64,000 nt of DNA. Source: Rhodobacter xanthinilyticus. GTDB taxonomy: Bacteria; Pseudomonadota; Alphaproteobacteria; Rhodobacterales; Rhodobacteraceae. A model generated the notes under the pieces. It had not been told where the DNA came from. It worked only from the letters and a program-made list of their open reading frames with translations, and made no database searches. The stretch lies in NCBI RefSeq assembly GCF_001856665.1, contig NZ_CP017781.1:3240001-3304000 (forward strand), given 5' to 3'. Position 1 is the first letter of the stretch, and each line of letters opens with the position of its first letter. Shown piece by piece: positions 35,438-43,764 of the stretch. The position numbers were made by a program, and so were the translations under genes.

Positions 35438-36451
35438 TTACCCCAGGAAACGAAGGCCAATCAGGACGAAGGCCCCGATGAACACGGTTTGCGCGACGAT
35501 CGTGGCAATCGCGCCGGTGCCGACCGAGAGCACCTTGGCAAGCGACGTCTTGACGCCCACAGCGGCGATGGCCGTCAGCAGGGCCCAACGCGAGACCACG
35601 TTGGCGGCTTCCGCGACGACCTGAGGGATCAGTCCGAAGGAATTCAGCGCCGCAAGCGCCAGGAAGCCAAGCACGAAGCCGGGCAGGATCGGCGGGCGTT
35701 TGCCCTCGGTTCCCTTATGCGCGCCGCTGGCCCGGATGATGAGCGACGCCCCCAGAACGACGGGTGCCAACATGGATACGCGGATCAGCTTGACCAGCGT
35801 GGCGGTCTCGCCAGTCTCAGGCCCGATCGAGAAGCCTGCGCCAACGACCTGCGCCACATCGTGAATGGTGCCGCCCAGGAACACGCCACCCGCGCGGGCG
35901 TCGAAACCCAGTTGCGCGGACAGCATCGGGTAGAGGACCATGGCGATGGTGGACAGAACGGTCACCGACAGGACCGTGAAGCTCAGATCGCGTTCAGCGC
36001 GGTCGTGGCGCGGCAGAATGGCCGCGATGGCCATGGCGGCCGATGCGCCGCAGATCGCGACCGACCCTGCGGTCAGCAGCGAAAAGCGCCAATCGCGGCC
36101 GGTGATCTTGCCAAGGATCAGGCCGAAGGCAATCGTGGCCAGAACGCCCCCGACGACAAGTGTGATCAACTGCGGGCCGAGCTGCGCCAGCATCTCGACC
36201 GAGATGCGCGCCCCCAGGAGCGCCACGCCGAAGCGCAGCACCGTGCGCGCCGTCATGGCGATGCCGGGCGCCGTGGCACTGCCGTCTTCGGCCAGGAAGT
36301 TCAACGCAAGCCCAAGCAGCAGCGCCATGAGCATCGCCGGTGCGCCATAGTGCTCGGACAGGAACTGGGCAGTCACGGCGATCAGCAGCGCCACGACAAA
36401 ACCGGGGAAATAGCTGCGCACGGCAGCCGGGGAAGCCAGCAGGGCGGTCAT
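35438..36451 (-). CDS. tauZ: YeiH-type sulfite/sulfate exporter of the taurine operon
   Basis: 337 residues, about ten membrane segments, family PF03601 (Cons_hypoth698): VAICGASAAMAIAAI, GVFLGGTIHDVAQVVGAG. Homologues next to xsc or suyAB genes in Paracoccus are named TauZ/SuyZ and are thought to export sulfite or sulfate released from the sulfonate. The position between xsc and pta fits. The transported ion has not been shown from this sequence. Confidence 0.85.
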   Translation of the reverse strand: MTALLASPAAVRSYFPGFVVALLIAVTAQFLSEHYGAPAMLMALLLGLALNFLAEDGSATAPGIAMTARTVLRFGVALLGARISVEMLAQLGPQLITLVVGGVLATIAFGLILGKITGRDWRFSLLTAGSVAICGASAAMAIAAILPRHDRAERDLSFTVLSVTVLSTIAMVLYPMLSAQLGFDARAGGVFLGGTIHDVAQVVGAGFSIGPETGETATLVKLIRVSMLAPVVLGASLIIRASGAHKGTEGKRPPILPGFVLGFLALAALNSFGLIPQVVAEAANVVSRWALLTAIAAVGVKTSLAKVLSVGTGAIATIVAQTVFIGAFVLIGLRFLG

Positions 36452-36482
36452 GGAAGATCCAATCTGGTCAAGACGGGGTGTT

Positions 36483-36517
36483 GCCCGGCCCCGAGGTAGG
36501 GTGGAGGGGGGCCGGGC
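36483..36517 (-). terminator. Hairpin between xsc and tauZ
   Basis: A perfect 10-bp stem (gcccggcccc with ggggccgggc) and a 15-nt loop in the 102-bp xsc-tauZ gap. There is no T-run after it on the transcribed strand, so it is more likely an RNA-processing or attenuating stem than a full terminator. Confidence 0.5.
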
Positions 36518-36553
36518 AGGTTCTGGGGGCGGATGGGCGCCGCCCCCAGTGGC

Positions 36554-38335
36554 TCAGAGCGCGCCTTTTTGCGCACGCATATCCGCGGGGTCGATGCCCG
36601 CCACAACGACCGGCTTCTTCATCGCGTCGCGGCGGAAGGGCTCGCCGAGTTCCTGGTTCAGGAGAACCTCGATGAAGGTCGTCTCTTTCGAGGTCATCTG
36701 ACGATCAACCGCTTTACGCAGTTCCTCGGTCAGCTCCTCGGTCGAGCGCACCTGCACGCCATGCGCGCCACAGGCCCGTGCAATCCCGGCGTAGGTGGTG
36801 TCGCGGTCAAGCTCGGTGCCGACGAAGTTGTTGGCGTACCACAGCGTCGTGTTGCGCTTTTCCGCACCCCACTGGTAGTTGCGGAAGATCACCATGGTGA
36901 TCGCCGGCCAGTCGTCGCGGCCGCAGGCGGTCATCTCGTTCATCGAGATGCCGAAAGCGCCGTCACCCGCGAAACCGATCACCGGGACATCCGGGCAGCC
37001 GATCTTGGCGCCGAGGATCGAGGGGAAGCCGTAACCGCAGGGACCAAAGAGGCCCGGAGCCAGGTATTTGCGGCCCTTTTCGAACGCCGGGTAGGCGTTG
37101 CCGATGGCGCAGTTGTTGCCGATATCCGACGAGATGATCGCATCTTCCGGGATCGCGGCCTGAATCGCGCGCCATGCCTGGCGGGGGCTCATGAGATCGG
37201 CGTCACGGGTGCGGGCGTCCTCGTTCCAGACGGTGCCCGGATCGTCCTGCTCATGATCGAGCGAGGTGAGTTCCTGCGCCCAACGCGACTTGGTCTGAGA
37301 GATCAGCTCGCGGCGTTCCTTGCGGCCTTCGTCGCCCGCGGTGCCCGACAGTTGCGCGAGGATACCGCGCGCCACCTTGGCCGCGTCGCCCTCGATCCCC
37401 ACGGTGACCTTTTTTGTCAGCCCGATACGGTCGGCGTTGATATCGACCTGGATGATCTTGGCCTCTTTCGGCCAGTAGTCGATGCCATAGCCCGGCAGGG
37501 TCGAGAACGGGTTAAGACGCGTGCCCAGTGCCAGAACGACATCGGCCTTGGCGATCAGTTCCATCGCGGCCTTCGAGCCGTTGTAGCCGAGCGGGCCAAC
37601 CGCCAGACGGTGCGAGCCGGGGAAGCTGTCGTTGTGCTGGTAGTTCGAGCACACCGGCGCATCCAGGCGTTCGGCCAGGTTCGCCAGATCGGTGATCGCA
37701 CCCGAGAGCACAACGCCCGCGCCCGACAGGATCACGGGGAAGCGTGCCTCGGACAGCAGGCGCGCGGCTTCGGCCACGGCCTCTTCGCCACCGGCGGGCC
37801 GCTCGAACTTCACGATCTGAGGCAGATCGACGTCGATCACTTGGGTCCACATGTCACGCGGGATGTTGATCTGCGCCGGGGCCGAGCCGCGCAGGGCCTT
37901 CAGGATCACGCGGTTCAGCACTTCGGGGATACGCGATGCGTCGCGCACCTCTTCCTGATAGCAGACGCTGTCGGTGAACAGGCGCATCTGCTCCATCTCC
38001 TGGAAGCCGCCCTGGCCGATGGTCTTGTTGGCGGCCTGCGGGGTCACCAGCAGCATGGGCGTGTGGTTCCAGTAGGCGGTCTTCACGGCCGTCACGAAGC
38101 CGGTCACGCCGGGGCCGTTCTGCGCGATGGCCATCGCCATCTTGCCGGTGGCGCGGATGTAGCCATCGCACATCAGCCCGCCATTGGTTTCATGGGCGCA
38201 ATCCCAGAACTTGATCCCTGCCTTCGGGAACAGGTCCGAGACCGGCATCATCGCCGAGCCGATGATCCCGAAAGCCTGGTCGATGCCATGCATCTGGAGG
38301 ACTTTGATGAAGGCTTCTTCAGTGGTCATTTTCAT
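36554..38335 (-). CDS. xsc: Sulfoacetaldehyde acetyltransferase
   Basis: 593 residues from MKMTTEEAFIKVLQ, with a GGAG site upstream; an earlier in-frame ATG lacks family support. It is a thiamine-diphosphate enzyme with the N-terminal pyrimidine-binding domain (IGSAMMPVSDLFPKAGIKFWDCAHE, the Glu that activates TPP), a middle domain and a C-terminal GDG motif at about 457-459 (FAGDGAFGIS) followed by NYQWGAEKRN. It converts sulfoacetaldehyde and phosphate to acetyl phosphate and sulfite, the desulfonation step. The sequence pattern NGGLMCDGYIRATGKM is typical of Xsc rather than acetolactate synthase. Confidence 0.95.
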   Translation of the reverse strand: MKMTTEEAFIKVLQMHGIDQAFGIIGSAMMPVSDLFPKAGIKFWDCAHETNGGLMCDGYIRATGKMAMAIAQNGPGVTGFVTAVKTAYWNHTPMLLVTPQAANKTIGQGGFQEMEQMRLFTDSVCYQEEVRDASRIPEVLNRVILKALRGSAPAQINIPRDMWTQVIDVDLPQIVKFERPAGGEEAVAEAARLLSEARFPVILSGAGVVLSGAITDLANLAERLDAPVCSNYQHNDSFPGSHRLAVGPLGYNGSKAAMELIAKADVVLALGTRLNPFSTLPGYGIDYWPKEAKIIQVDINADRIGLTKKVTVGIEGDAAKVARGILAQLSGTAGDEGRKERRELISQTKSRWAQELTSLDHEQDDPGTVWNEDARTRDADLMSPRQAWRAIQAAIPEDAIISSDIGNNCAIGNAYPAFEKGRKYLAPGLFGPCGYGFPSILGAKIGCPDVPVIGFAGDGAFGISMNEMTACGRDDWPAITMVIFRNYQWGAEKRNTTLWYANNFVGTELDRDTTYAGIARACGAHGVQVRSTEELTEELRKAVDRQMTSKETTFIEVLLNQELGEPFRRDAMKKPVVVAGIDPADMRAQKGAL

Positions 38336-38361
38336 GTGCGTTTCTCCTTGTTCACGCGGGC

Positions 38362-39759
38362 TCAGCCGCGCTCGTCCTGAAAGTGGTAAAGTTTGTAGAG
38401 GCCCCATTGGCCGAGGCGCCGGAACGGCGTTTTCCAGCCCTCGTGGGGCAGCTCGTCACGGAAGATCGGCAGTTGGGGGATGTCGGCGCCGCGGCCTGCG
38501 ACCAGCTGCGCCATGCGCCGTCCGGCCTGAGCGGAGTACATCACACCGTTCCCGCCATAGCCCAAGGCATAGTAGGCATTGGGTACATCGGGCATCGCGG
38601 TGATGCGCGGCATCATGTCGTGGCTGACATCGACCCAACCCCACCAGCTGTAATCCAGCGGAATGCCGCGCAGCGCCGGGAACTTGCGTGCCAGCCCCTC
38701 GCGCAGGGCGGCGAGGTGGGCAGGATTGTCCGCATCGCGCCCGGTGATCGCCGCGCGCGAGCCGATCTGTACCCGGTTGTCGGGCAGCAGTCGGTAATAG
38801 TGGCGCAGCGTGCGCGTATCGGTCAGCGGTGAGGTCACCTTGAAGCCGCAGGCGGCCAACTCGGATGGCGTCAGAACCCGCGTCGTGATCGAGTTCGACA
38901 TGATCGGCATGATCCGGTCGCGCAGACGGCGGTGCAGCCCGCGCGGCGCATAGCCAGCCGTCGCCACAGCAACGGCGCGGGCGCGAACGGTGCCGCCCGG
39001 CGTGCGCAGGTGGTGAACGCCGTTCTTGGTCTCCCACCCCTCGACGGGGCTGTCGACATGGACCTTGGCGCCCAGTTCGCGTGCGATGCGCAGATAGCCG
39101 AAGGCCAGCTTGGCGGCATGGATGCCGGTGCCGTCGGGCTCCCACATGGCGCCTTGGGCCTCCATGTCCTTGACGGCGCTCTCATGCAGTTCCTCACGGC
39201 TCAGCATACGTGCGCCGTAGCCGAAGGTTTCGCGCAGTAGGGCGGCTTCCTTGGTCAGCTTGGGCATCATCCAGGCCTTGTGGGCGATGTAGTAATGCCC
39301 GCCGTCCTGAGGTTGGCAGTCGATTGCATGGTCGCGGATCAGGCCGCGGAAGAGGTCGAAGGCCTCCGACACTTCGGCGTGCATGCCCTTGGCGACTTCA
39401 AGGCCCCAACGCTCGATCCACTGCGAGCGCTTGAGGCGCCCCGACGAGATCTGCGCCTGCCCGCCGTTGCGGGTCGAGCAACCATAGGCCACGCCGTTGG
39501 CTTCAAGCACATGGGCCTTGATGCCGAATTCCTTGGCCAGATGGATGGCGCAGCTCAGCCCGGTGTAGCCCGAGCCGATCACGACGACATCGACATCCAT
39601 GTCCTGCGTCACCGGGCCGTCATCGGCTGGCGGGGTTCCGGCCGTTCCGATCCAGTAGGTCGGCGCATAGGCGCTGCCGTGACCGATCGAACGGTCGGTT
39701 ACCGGGTCGTAGCTTGGGTTGTAGGGCGCGCTCGCGCGCCGTTGGGTGAAGGCATTCAT
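38362..39759 (-). CDS. tauY: Taurine dehydrogenase large subunit (FAD-dependent)
   Basis: 465 residues. DVVVIGSGYTGLSCAIHLAKE near residue 57 is the FAD-binding Rossmann motif, followed by a DAO-fold core, CSTRNGGQAQ, and near the C-terminus GYGGNGVMYSAQAGR. This is the DadA/PuuB type of amine-oxidising flavoprotein. Its position directly before xsc and after the small NTF2-like gene matches TauXY of Paracoccus and Rhodobacter, which oxidise taurine to sulfoacetaldehyde and ammonia, passing electrons to cytochrome c. A different amine substrate cannot be excluded from sequence alone. Confidence 0.85.
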   Translation of the reverse strand: MNAFTQRRASAPYNPSYDPVTDRSIGHGSAYAPTYWIGTAGTPPADDGPVTQDMDVDVVVIGSGYTGLSCAIHLAKEFGIKAHVLEANGVAYGCSTRNGGQAQISSGRLKRSQWIERWGLEVAKGMHAEVSEAFDLFRGLIRDHAIDCQPQDGGHYYIAHKAWMMPKLTKEAALLRETFGYGARMLSREELHESAVKDMEAQGAMWEPDGTGIHAAKLAFGYLRIARELGAKVHVDSPVEGWETKNGVHHLRTPGGTVRARAVAVATAGYAPRGLHRRLRDRIMPIMSNSITTRVLTPSELAACGFKVTSPLTDTRTLRHYYRLLPDNRVQIGSRAAITGRDADNPAHLAALREGLARKFPALRGIPLDYSWWGWVDVSHDMMPRITAMPDVPNAYYALGYGGNGVMYSAQAGRRMAQLVAGRGADIPQLPIFRDELPHEGWKTPFRRLGQWGLYKLYHFQDERG

Positions 39760-39790
39760 TGCCGTAGGTCCTGCGCTTGAGGGAAGGGGG

Positions 39791-40180
39791 TTACTTGGGC
39801 TCGAGTACCGGCCGCTGCTTGCGGAACGCTTGCTTCATCACCAGCTGGCCGTCGCGGATGGTGAACAGATCGACGCCCTTGGCCTCGACCCGCCGCCCTT
39901 CGGCATCGGTGCCGCGGAAGGTCCATTCCGACACGCCGCGATCGCCACAGACGAAGTGCTGATGATCGGCCCATTCGGCGTCCGGCATCGCGGTCCAGAC
40001 ACCGACGAAGGCCTTGGCGATGGCGTCGCGGCCGACGATACGGGCGCCGAATTCCTCGGGGCCAGCGACCGTGGTGAACTCGCAATCATCGGCGAAATGG
40101 GTCATCACGGCGTCGATGTCGTGACGGTTGAAGGCGTCGAAGGTCGCCCGCAGGTCAGCTGCGGTGAGGGTCTTGGTCAT
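39791..40180 (-). CDS. tauX: Taurine dehydrogenase small subunit (NTF2/SnoaL-like)
   Basis: 129 residues. LRATFDAFNRHDIDAVMTHFADDCEFTT, then GRDAIAKAFVGVWTAMPDA and FRGTDAEGRRVEAKGVDLF, form a SnoaL/NTF2-like cone fold. It lies 31 bp before tauY. The partner of TauY in taurine dehydrogenase is a small protein encoded in exactly this place. The exact contribution of the subunit to catalysis is not visible from the sequence. Confidence 0.78.
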   Translation of the reverse strand: MTKTLTAADLRATFDAFNRHDIDAVMTHFADDCEFTTVAGPEEFGARIVGRDAIAKAFVGVWTAMPDAEWADHQHFVCGDRGVSEWTFRGTDAEGRRVEAKGVDLFTIRDGQLVMKQAFRKQRPVLEPK

Positions 40181-40197
40181 GGTCTTATCCTTGTGGT

Positions 40198-40689
40198 TCA
40201 GTCTTCGGCGTAGGGCACGATCAGGGTCGGGATGCGCGATCGGCGCAGAACCCGCTTGGCGACCGTGCCAAGGAATGTGTGGGAAATTCCGTGGGCATGG
40301 CTGCCCATCAGGATCATGTCGGCGGGCAGGCTTTCAGCACGTTTCAGGATGGCCTCGGCGGCGAAGCCCTCGATCACTTCGATCTCGTCCACCCGCTCGC
40401 GCAGCGCCTTTTCGTCCGAGGGCATCCGCGCCCAGAAGGCTTCCTGGCGCTCGTTCAGCAGTTCGCGGGCATTCTCGAAGCGCCGGTTGAGGGCCTGTTC
40501 GCGTGCCAGCGGGTCATTGATGAAGAAGTGCAGCGTGACCCGCGCATCCTCGCTCATCGGCTCGACCACGTGCAGGATATGCAGCCGCGCATCGAGCGCC
40601 TTTGCCAGGCAGACCGCGTAGCGGAAGGCATAGACCGAGGTGTTCGACAGGTCGGTCGCGTAGAGGATCGTCTTGATCTCTTTGAGCAT
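40198..40689 (-). CDS. Universal stress protein in the TRAP operon
   Basis: 163 residues with the UspA fold: ILYATDLSNTSVYAFRYAVCLAK at the N-terminus and the nucleotide-binding G-x2-G-x9-G-(S/T)-like tail DMILMGSHAHGISHTFLGTVAKRVLRRSRIPTLIV. It stands between tauM and tauX. The ectoine TRAP system has a USP (TeaD) in the same place that binds ATP and tunes transport, so a similar role for taurine uptake is likely. Confidence 0.88.
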   Translation of the reverse strand: MLKEIKTILYATDLSNTSVYAFRYAVCLAKALDARLHILHVVEPMSEDARVTLHFFINDPLAREQALNRRFENARELLNERQEAFWARMPSDEKALRERVDEIEVIEGFAAEAILKRAESLPADMILMGSHAHGISHTFLGTVAKRVLRRSRIPTLIVPYAED

Positions 40690-40700
40690 TCTATCCTCCC

Positions 40701-42041
40701 TCAGTAGCCGACGACGCGCGGCAGCCAGAGTGCGATTTGCGGGAAGCAGGCGATGATGTAGATCGCGACAGCTCCGGTGATGGCGAAGGGCAGGGCCCGC
40801 AGCGAGATCTCCTCCATCGACACGTTCGAGATGCCCGAGGCGATGAACAGGTTCTCGCCCAGTGGCGGGGTCTGGAACCCGATCGAGAGGGTGCAGATCA
40901 TCACGATGCCGAAGTGGATCGGGTCGATCCCCATCTGGTAGGCCACCGGCAACATCACCGGCACGAGGATCATGATCGCGGCCAGCGTCTCCATGAACAT
41001 GCCCACGATCAAGAGCAGCGCGATCACGAGGATCCAGATCACGTAGAGGCTGTCGGTCAGCGACAACATGCCCTTGGCGATGACGGCGGGCACACCGTTC
41101 TCGACCAGGATGCGGCCGAAGATGGTGGCGGTGAACAGCACCAGCAGCACGCGCCCCGCCAGCCAGGTTGTCGTCTCAAGAGCGGCAACCATCTGGCGCA
41201 GGTTCAACTCGCGATAGATCACCACCCCCACGAAGAGCGTGTAGAAGATCGCCACGATCGCCGCCTCGGTCGGGGTGAACATGCCGGTATAGATCCCGCC
41301 CAGGATGACCACCGGGGCCATGATCGCCCAAAAGCCCTTGTAGCTCGCATGCAGGATCTTCGAGAGCGACAGCGGCTCGGCCGAACCCCGATAGCCAGCA
41401 GCGCGGCAGCGGATGTAGTTGTTCGCCAGCAGCATCCCCGCCATCAGGCAGCCGGGGAAGAAGCCCGCGATGAAGAGTTTCGAGATCGAGACACTCTGGA
41501 AGGTGCCGAACTTCTCGACGGCCTCGGCGGGCGGCTGAAGGCCCATGGCCGAGATGCCGAAGATGACCATCGGGATCGAGGGCGGAATGATGATGCCCAG
41601 ACCACCCGACGCCGCCGTCACCGAGGCCGCATAGCCCCGCGCATATCCGGCCCGTGCCATCGCCGGGATCATCAGCATCCCCACGGCCGCGGTCGTCGCC
41701 GGGCCGGAACCCGAGATCGCACCGAAGAACAGGCAGGCCAGGACCGTCGCGGCCGAGATGCCGCCGGTGAAGGGTCCGGCCATGGTCTCGGCCACCGCAA
41801 TCAGGCGCCGCGACAGGCCGGCGGCCTCCATCAGCGCCCCCGCAAGGATGAAGGAGGGCAGTGCCATCAGGGGGAAAGAGCCGACCGACGACCACGAGAT
41901 TTGGACCATCTTGATCGGGTTGTCGCCCAGATACCACATCGCGGCCAGCGCAGAGCAACCAAGTGCCACGGTGATCGGCGCGCCCACCACCATCAGGAAG
42001 GCAAAGGTGCCAAAGAGAATTTCTACCAGGTAGCCGTCCAT
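40701..42041 (-). CDS. tauM: Taurine TRAP transporter large membrane subunit
   Basis: 446 residues from MDGYLVEILFGTF. The ATG overlaps the tauL stop by one base (TAATG). DctM-type protein with about twelve to thirteen membrane segments. GPATTAAVGMLMIPAMARAGYARGYAASVTAASGGLGIIIPPSIPMVIFG is the family signature. It carries substrate, driven by the sodium gradient, taking it from TauK. A longer upstream start in the same frame is not supported by the family length. Confidence 0.92.
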   Translation of the reverse strand: MDGYLVEILFGTFAFLMVVGAPITVALGCSALAAMWYLGDNPIKMVQISWSSVGSFPLMALPSFILAGALMEAAGLSRRLIAVAETMAGPFTGGISAATVLACLFFGAISGSGPATTAAVGMLMIPAMARAGYARGYAASVTAASGGLGIIIPPSIPMVIFGISAMGLQPPAEAVEKFGTFQSVSISKLFIAGFFPGCLMAGMLLANNYIRCRAAGYRGSAEPLSLSKILHASYKGFWAIMAPVVILGGIYTGMFTPTEAAIVAIFYTLFVGVVIYRELNLRQMVAALETTTWLAGRVLLVLFTATIFGRILVENGVPAVIAKGMLSLTDSLYVIWILVIALLLIVGMFMETLAAIMILVPVMLPVAYQMGIDPIHFGIVMICTLSIGFQTPPLGENLFIASGISNVSMEEISLRALPFAITGAVAIYIIACFPQIALWLPRVVGY

Positions 42042-42577
42042 TACGCGCGACCTCCCTCGGTGGTGTCGCCCATGCCGTCGATCTCGACCTTGTCGGGATC
42101 GCGCGGGTCCTTGCCGAGCACCAGTTTCATGTAATTCACCTGCAGGATGCGCAGCGTCATCAGCGCGAAGGCAATCGGCAGCACGAGGTAGACCCACCGC
42201 ATCTGCCAACCCAGGGTCTGGGCCTTCACGAAGGGCTTGAGCAACGAGATGAAGGTGATCGACTGCCAGATGAACACGGCGTTGAAGCCGATCCAGAACA
42301 GGTCGCCGAATGCCTCGATCAGGCGCGCGCGGCGGCGGTCCATGCGATTGAGGTGGAACGAGATCCGGTTATGCGCCGCCATCCGGGCTGCGTAGCTTGC
42401 ACCGAAATAGGCAAACCAGACGAAGAGGATGACCGACAGCTCCTCGATCCAGGTGATCGAGCTGCCAAACATCTGCCGCGAGACGATCTGCACGAAGAGC
42501 AGACCGACGAATACCGCCAGCAGCACCTGGCATATGTAGCTTTCGAGCTTGTCGAGATGACGCCAGAACGAAGTCAT
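42041..42577 (-). CDS. tauL: Taurine TRAP transporter small membrane subunit
   Basis: 178 residues with four membrane segments (ICQVLLAVFVGLLFVQIVSRQ, WIEELSVILFVWFAYFGAS), the DctQ family. It works with TauM as the membrane part of the TRAP importer. The overlap with tauM indicates translational coupling. Confidence 0.9.
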   Translation of the reverse strand: MTSFWRHLDKLESYICQVLLAVFVGLLFVQIVSRQMFGSSITWIEELSVILFVWFAYFGASYAARMAAHNRISFHLNRMDRRRARLIEAFGDLFWIGFNAVFIWQSITFISLLKPFVKAQTLGWQMRWVYLVLPIAFALMTLRILQVNYMKLVLGKDPRDPDKVEIDGMGDTTEGGRA

Positions 42578-42602
42578 GTGAGCACCTGCTTGGGGACAAG
42601 GT

Positions 42603-42625
42603 CGGGGCCGGCAGGGCCGGCCCCG
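42603..42625 (-). terminator. Strong GC hairpin between tauK and tauL
   Basis: A perfect 10-bp stem (cggggccggc with gccggccccg) with a 3-nt loop, directly downstream of tauK. No T-run follows. Such stems after a binding-protein gene usually stabilise its mRNA or reduce read-through so that the periplasmic protein is made in excess over the membrane subunits. Confidence 0.7.
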
Positions 42626-42631
42626 TGCCGA

Positions 42632-43642
42632 TCACTCGACCGTCGGGCGGCCAAGGGCGGTCAGGACGCCGTTGAGCACCTCTTTGCCGCCAATCGTGTC
42701 GTAGAACTTCGGCCAGACCTTCGCAGTGGCGAGGTCGATGAACTCCTGCTCGCCATCGGCCGGATCGGAAATCTCCATGCCACGCGCGGCAAGCTCGGAC
42801 TTGATCTTGGCTTCTTCGGCACGCAGGAATGCGCCCGAGGCCAGCGTCGCCTCGTGACCCGCGTCCAGAACCTGCTGCTGTTCCTCGGCCGAGAGCGACT
42901 GGAACAGGCTTTCCGAGACGATCAGCGGCTCGATCGAGAAGATGTAGCGGATGTTGGTGACGTATTTCTGCACCTCGTCGAACTTCATCGCGTAAACGGT
43001 CATGTAGGGGTTGTCCTGACCGTCCACGACCTTTTGCTGAAGCGCGGCAAAGGTCTCGCCCCAGGCCATGGGCGTGGGGTTGATGCCCCAGGACTTGTAG
43101 GTCTCGATCATGATCTCGTTCTTGGGCACGCGGACCACGAGGTCTTGCAGGTCGGCGACCGTGGTCACCGGGTGCTTCGAGTTGGTCAGGACGCGAAAGC
43201 CCGAGTAGGCCCAGCCGATGATGCGCACGCCGGCGTCTTCGACGGTCTTGTCGACCATTTGCTGGCCGATTTCGCCCTGGGTGATGTTCTCGGCGTCCTC
43301 AAGCGACAGGATCACATAGGGCAGGGTCAGCGTGCCGACCGAGGGCGAGAAGGGGGTGATGTTGTTGATCGCGAGGATCGAGAAATCGAGGGTGCCGGTC
43401 GCGGCGGCGGAAACGGTATCCTGCTCGTCGCCGAGCTGACCGTTCAGGAAGAGCTTTGCGGTATGGGCGCCGCCGGTCTTCGCTTCGAGTGCTTCGACAA
43501 AGGCAAGGCCGAGTGCCTCTTGCGTACCGCCCGCGCCATCGCCTACTGCGACGCGAAACTCTTTGGCGGATACAGGCAGTGCGGTGGTTGCCAGCAATGC
43601 GGCAACCATGGCGCCCTTAAGCGCCTTGAACGTCATTTTCAT
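42632..43642 (-). CDS. tauK: Taurine TRAP transporter periplasmic binding protein
   Basis: 336 residues from MKMTFKALKGAMVAALLATT, preceded by GGGAGC. A signal peptide with cleavage near ALPVSA-KE is visible. DctP family: EALEAKTGGAHTAKLFLNGQLGDEQD, PYVILSLEDAE, and the substrate carboxylate/sulfonate-binding arginine in LQDLVVRVPKNEIMIE. It captures taurine in the periplasm. First gene of the operon, divergent from tauR. An upstream ATG at 43702 would spoil the signal peptide. Confidence 0.92.
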   Translation of the reverse strand: MKMTFKALKGAMVAALLATTALPVSAKEFRVAVGDGAGGTQEALGLAFVEALEAKTGGAHTAKLFLNGQLGDEQDTVSAAATGTLDFSILAINNITPFSPSVGTLTLPYVILSLEDAENITQGEIGQQMVDKTVEDAGVRIIGWAYSGFRVLTNSKHPVTTVADLQDLVVRVPKNEIMIETYKSWGINPTPMAWGETFAALQQKVVDGQDNPYMTVYAMKFDEVQKYVTNIRYIFSIEPLIVSESLFQSLSAEEQQQVLDAGHEATLASGAFLRAEEAKIKSELAARGMEISDPADGEQEFIDLATAKVWPKFYDTIGGKEVLNGVLTALGRPTVE

Positions 43643-43764
43643 TGTGTAGCTCCCTGAGTGCGGCCGATTCTTCGGCTCGGCCTTGCGACACATTGTCACC
43701 ACGGTGTGACTGGGGTTATATCCAGTTCAGACTACTCTTAAGTCCAGAATGAGGGCGTGCTGTC
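43643..43764. promoter_or_regulatory. tauR-tauK divergent control region
   Basis: 122 bp between the divergent starts. Two direct TCCAG repeats, at 43721 and 43743, are 22 bp apart (about two helical turns), a spacing used by MocR-type activators. A short dyad GTCAC-n6-GTGAC lies near 43705. TauR is the likely binder. Confidence 0.55.

Noticed and set aside
36533-38380. A 615-codon plus-strand ORF opposite xsc
   Set aside because: Mirror frame of a highly biased, high-GC gene. Xsc is complete on the other strand.
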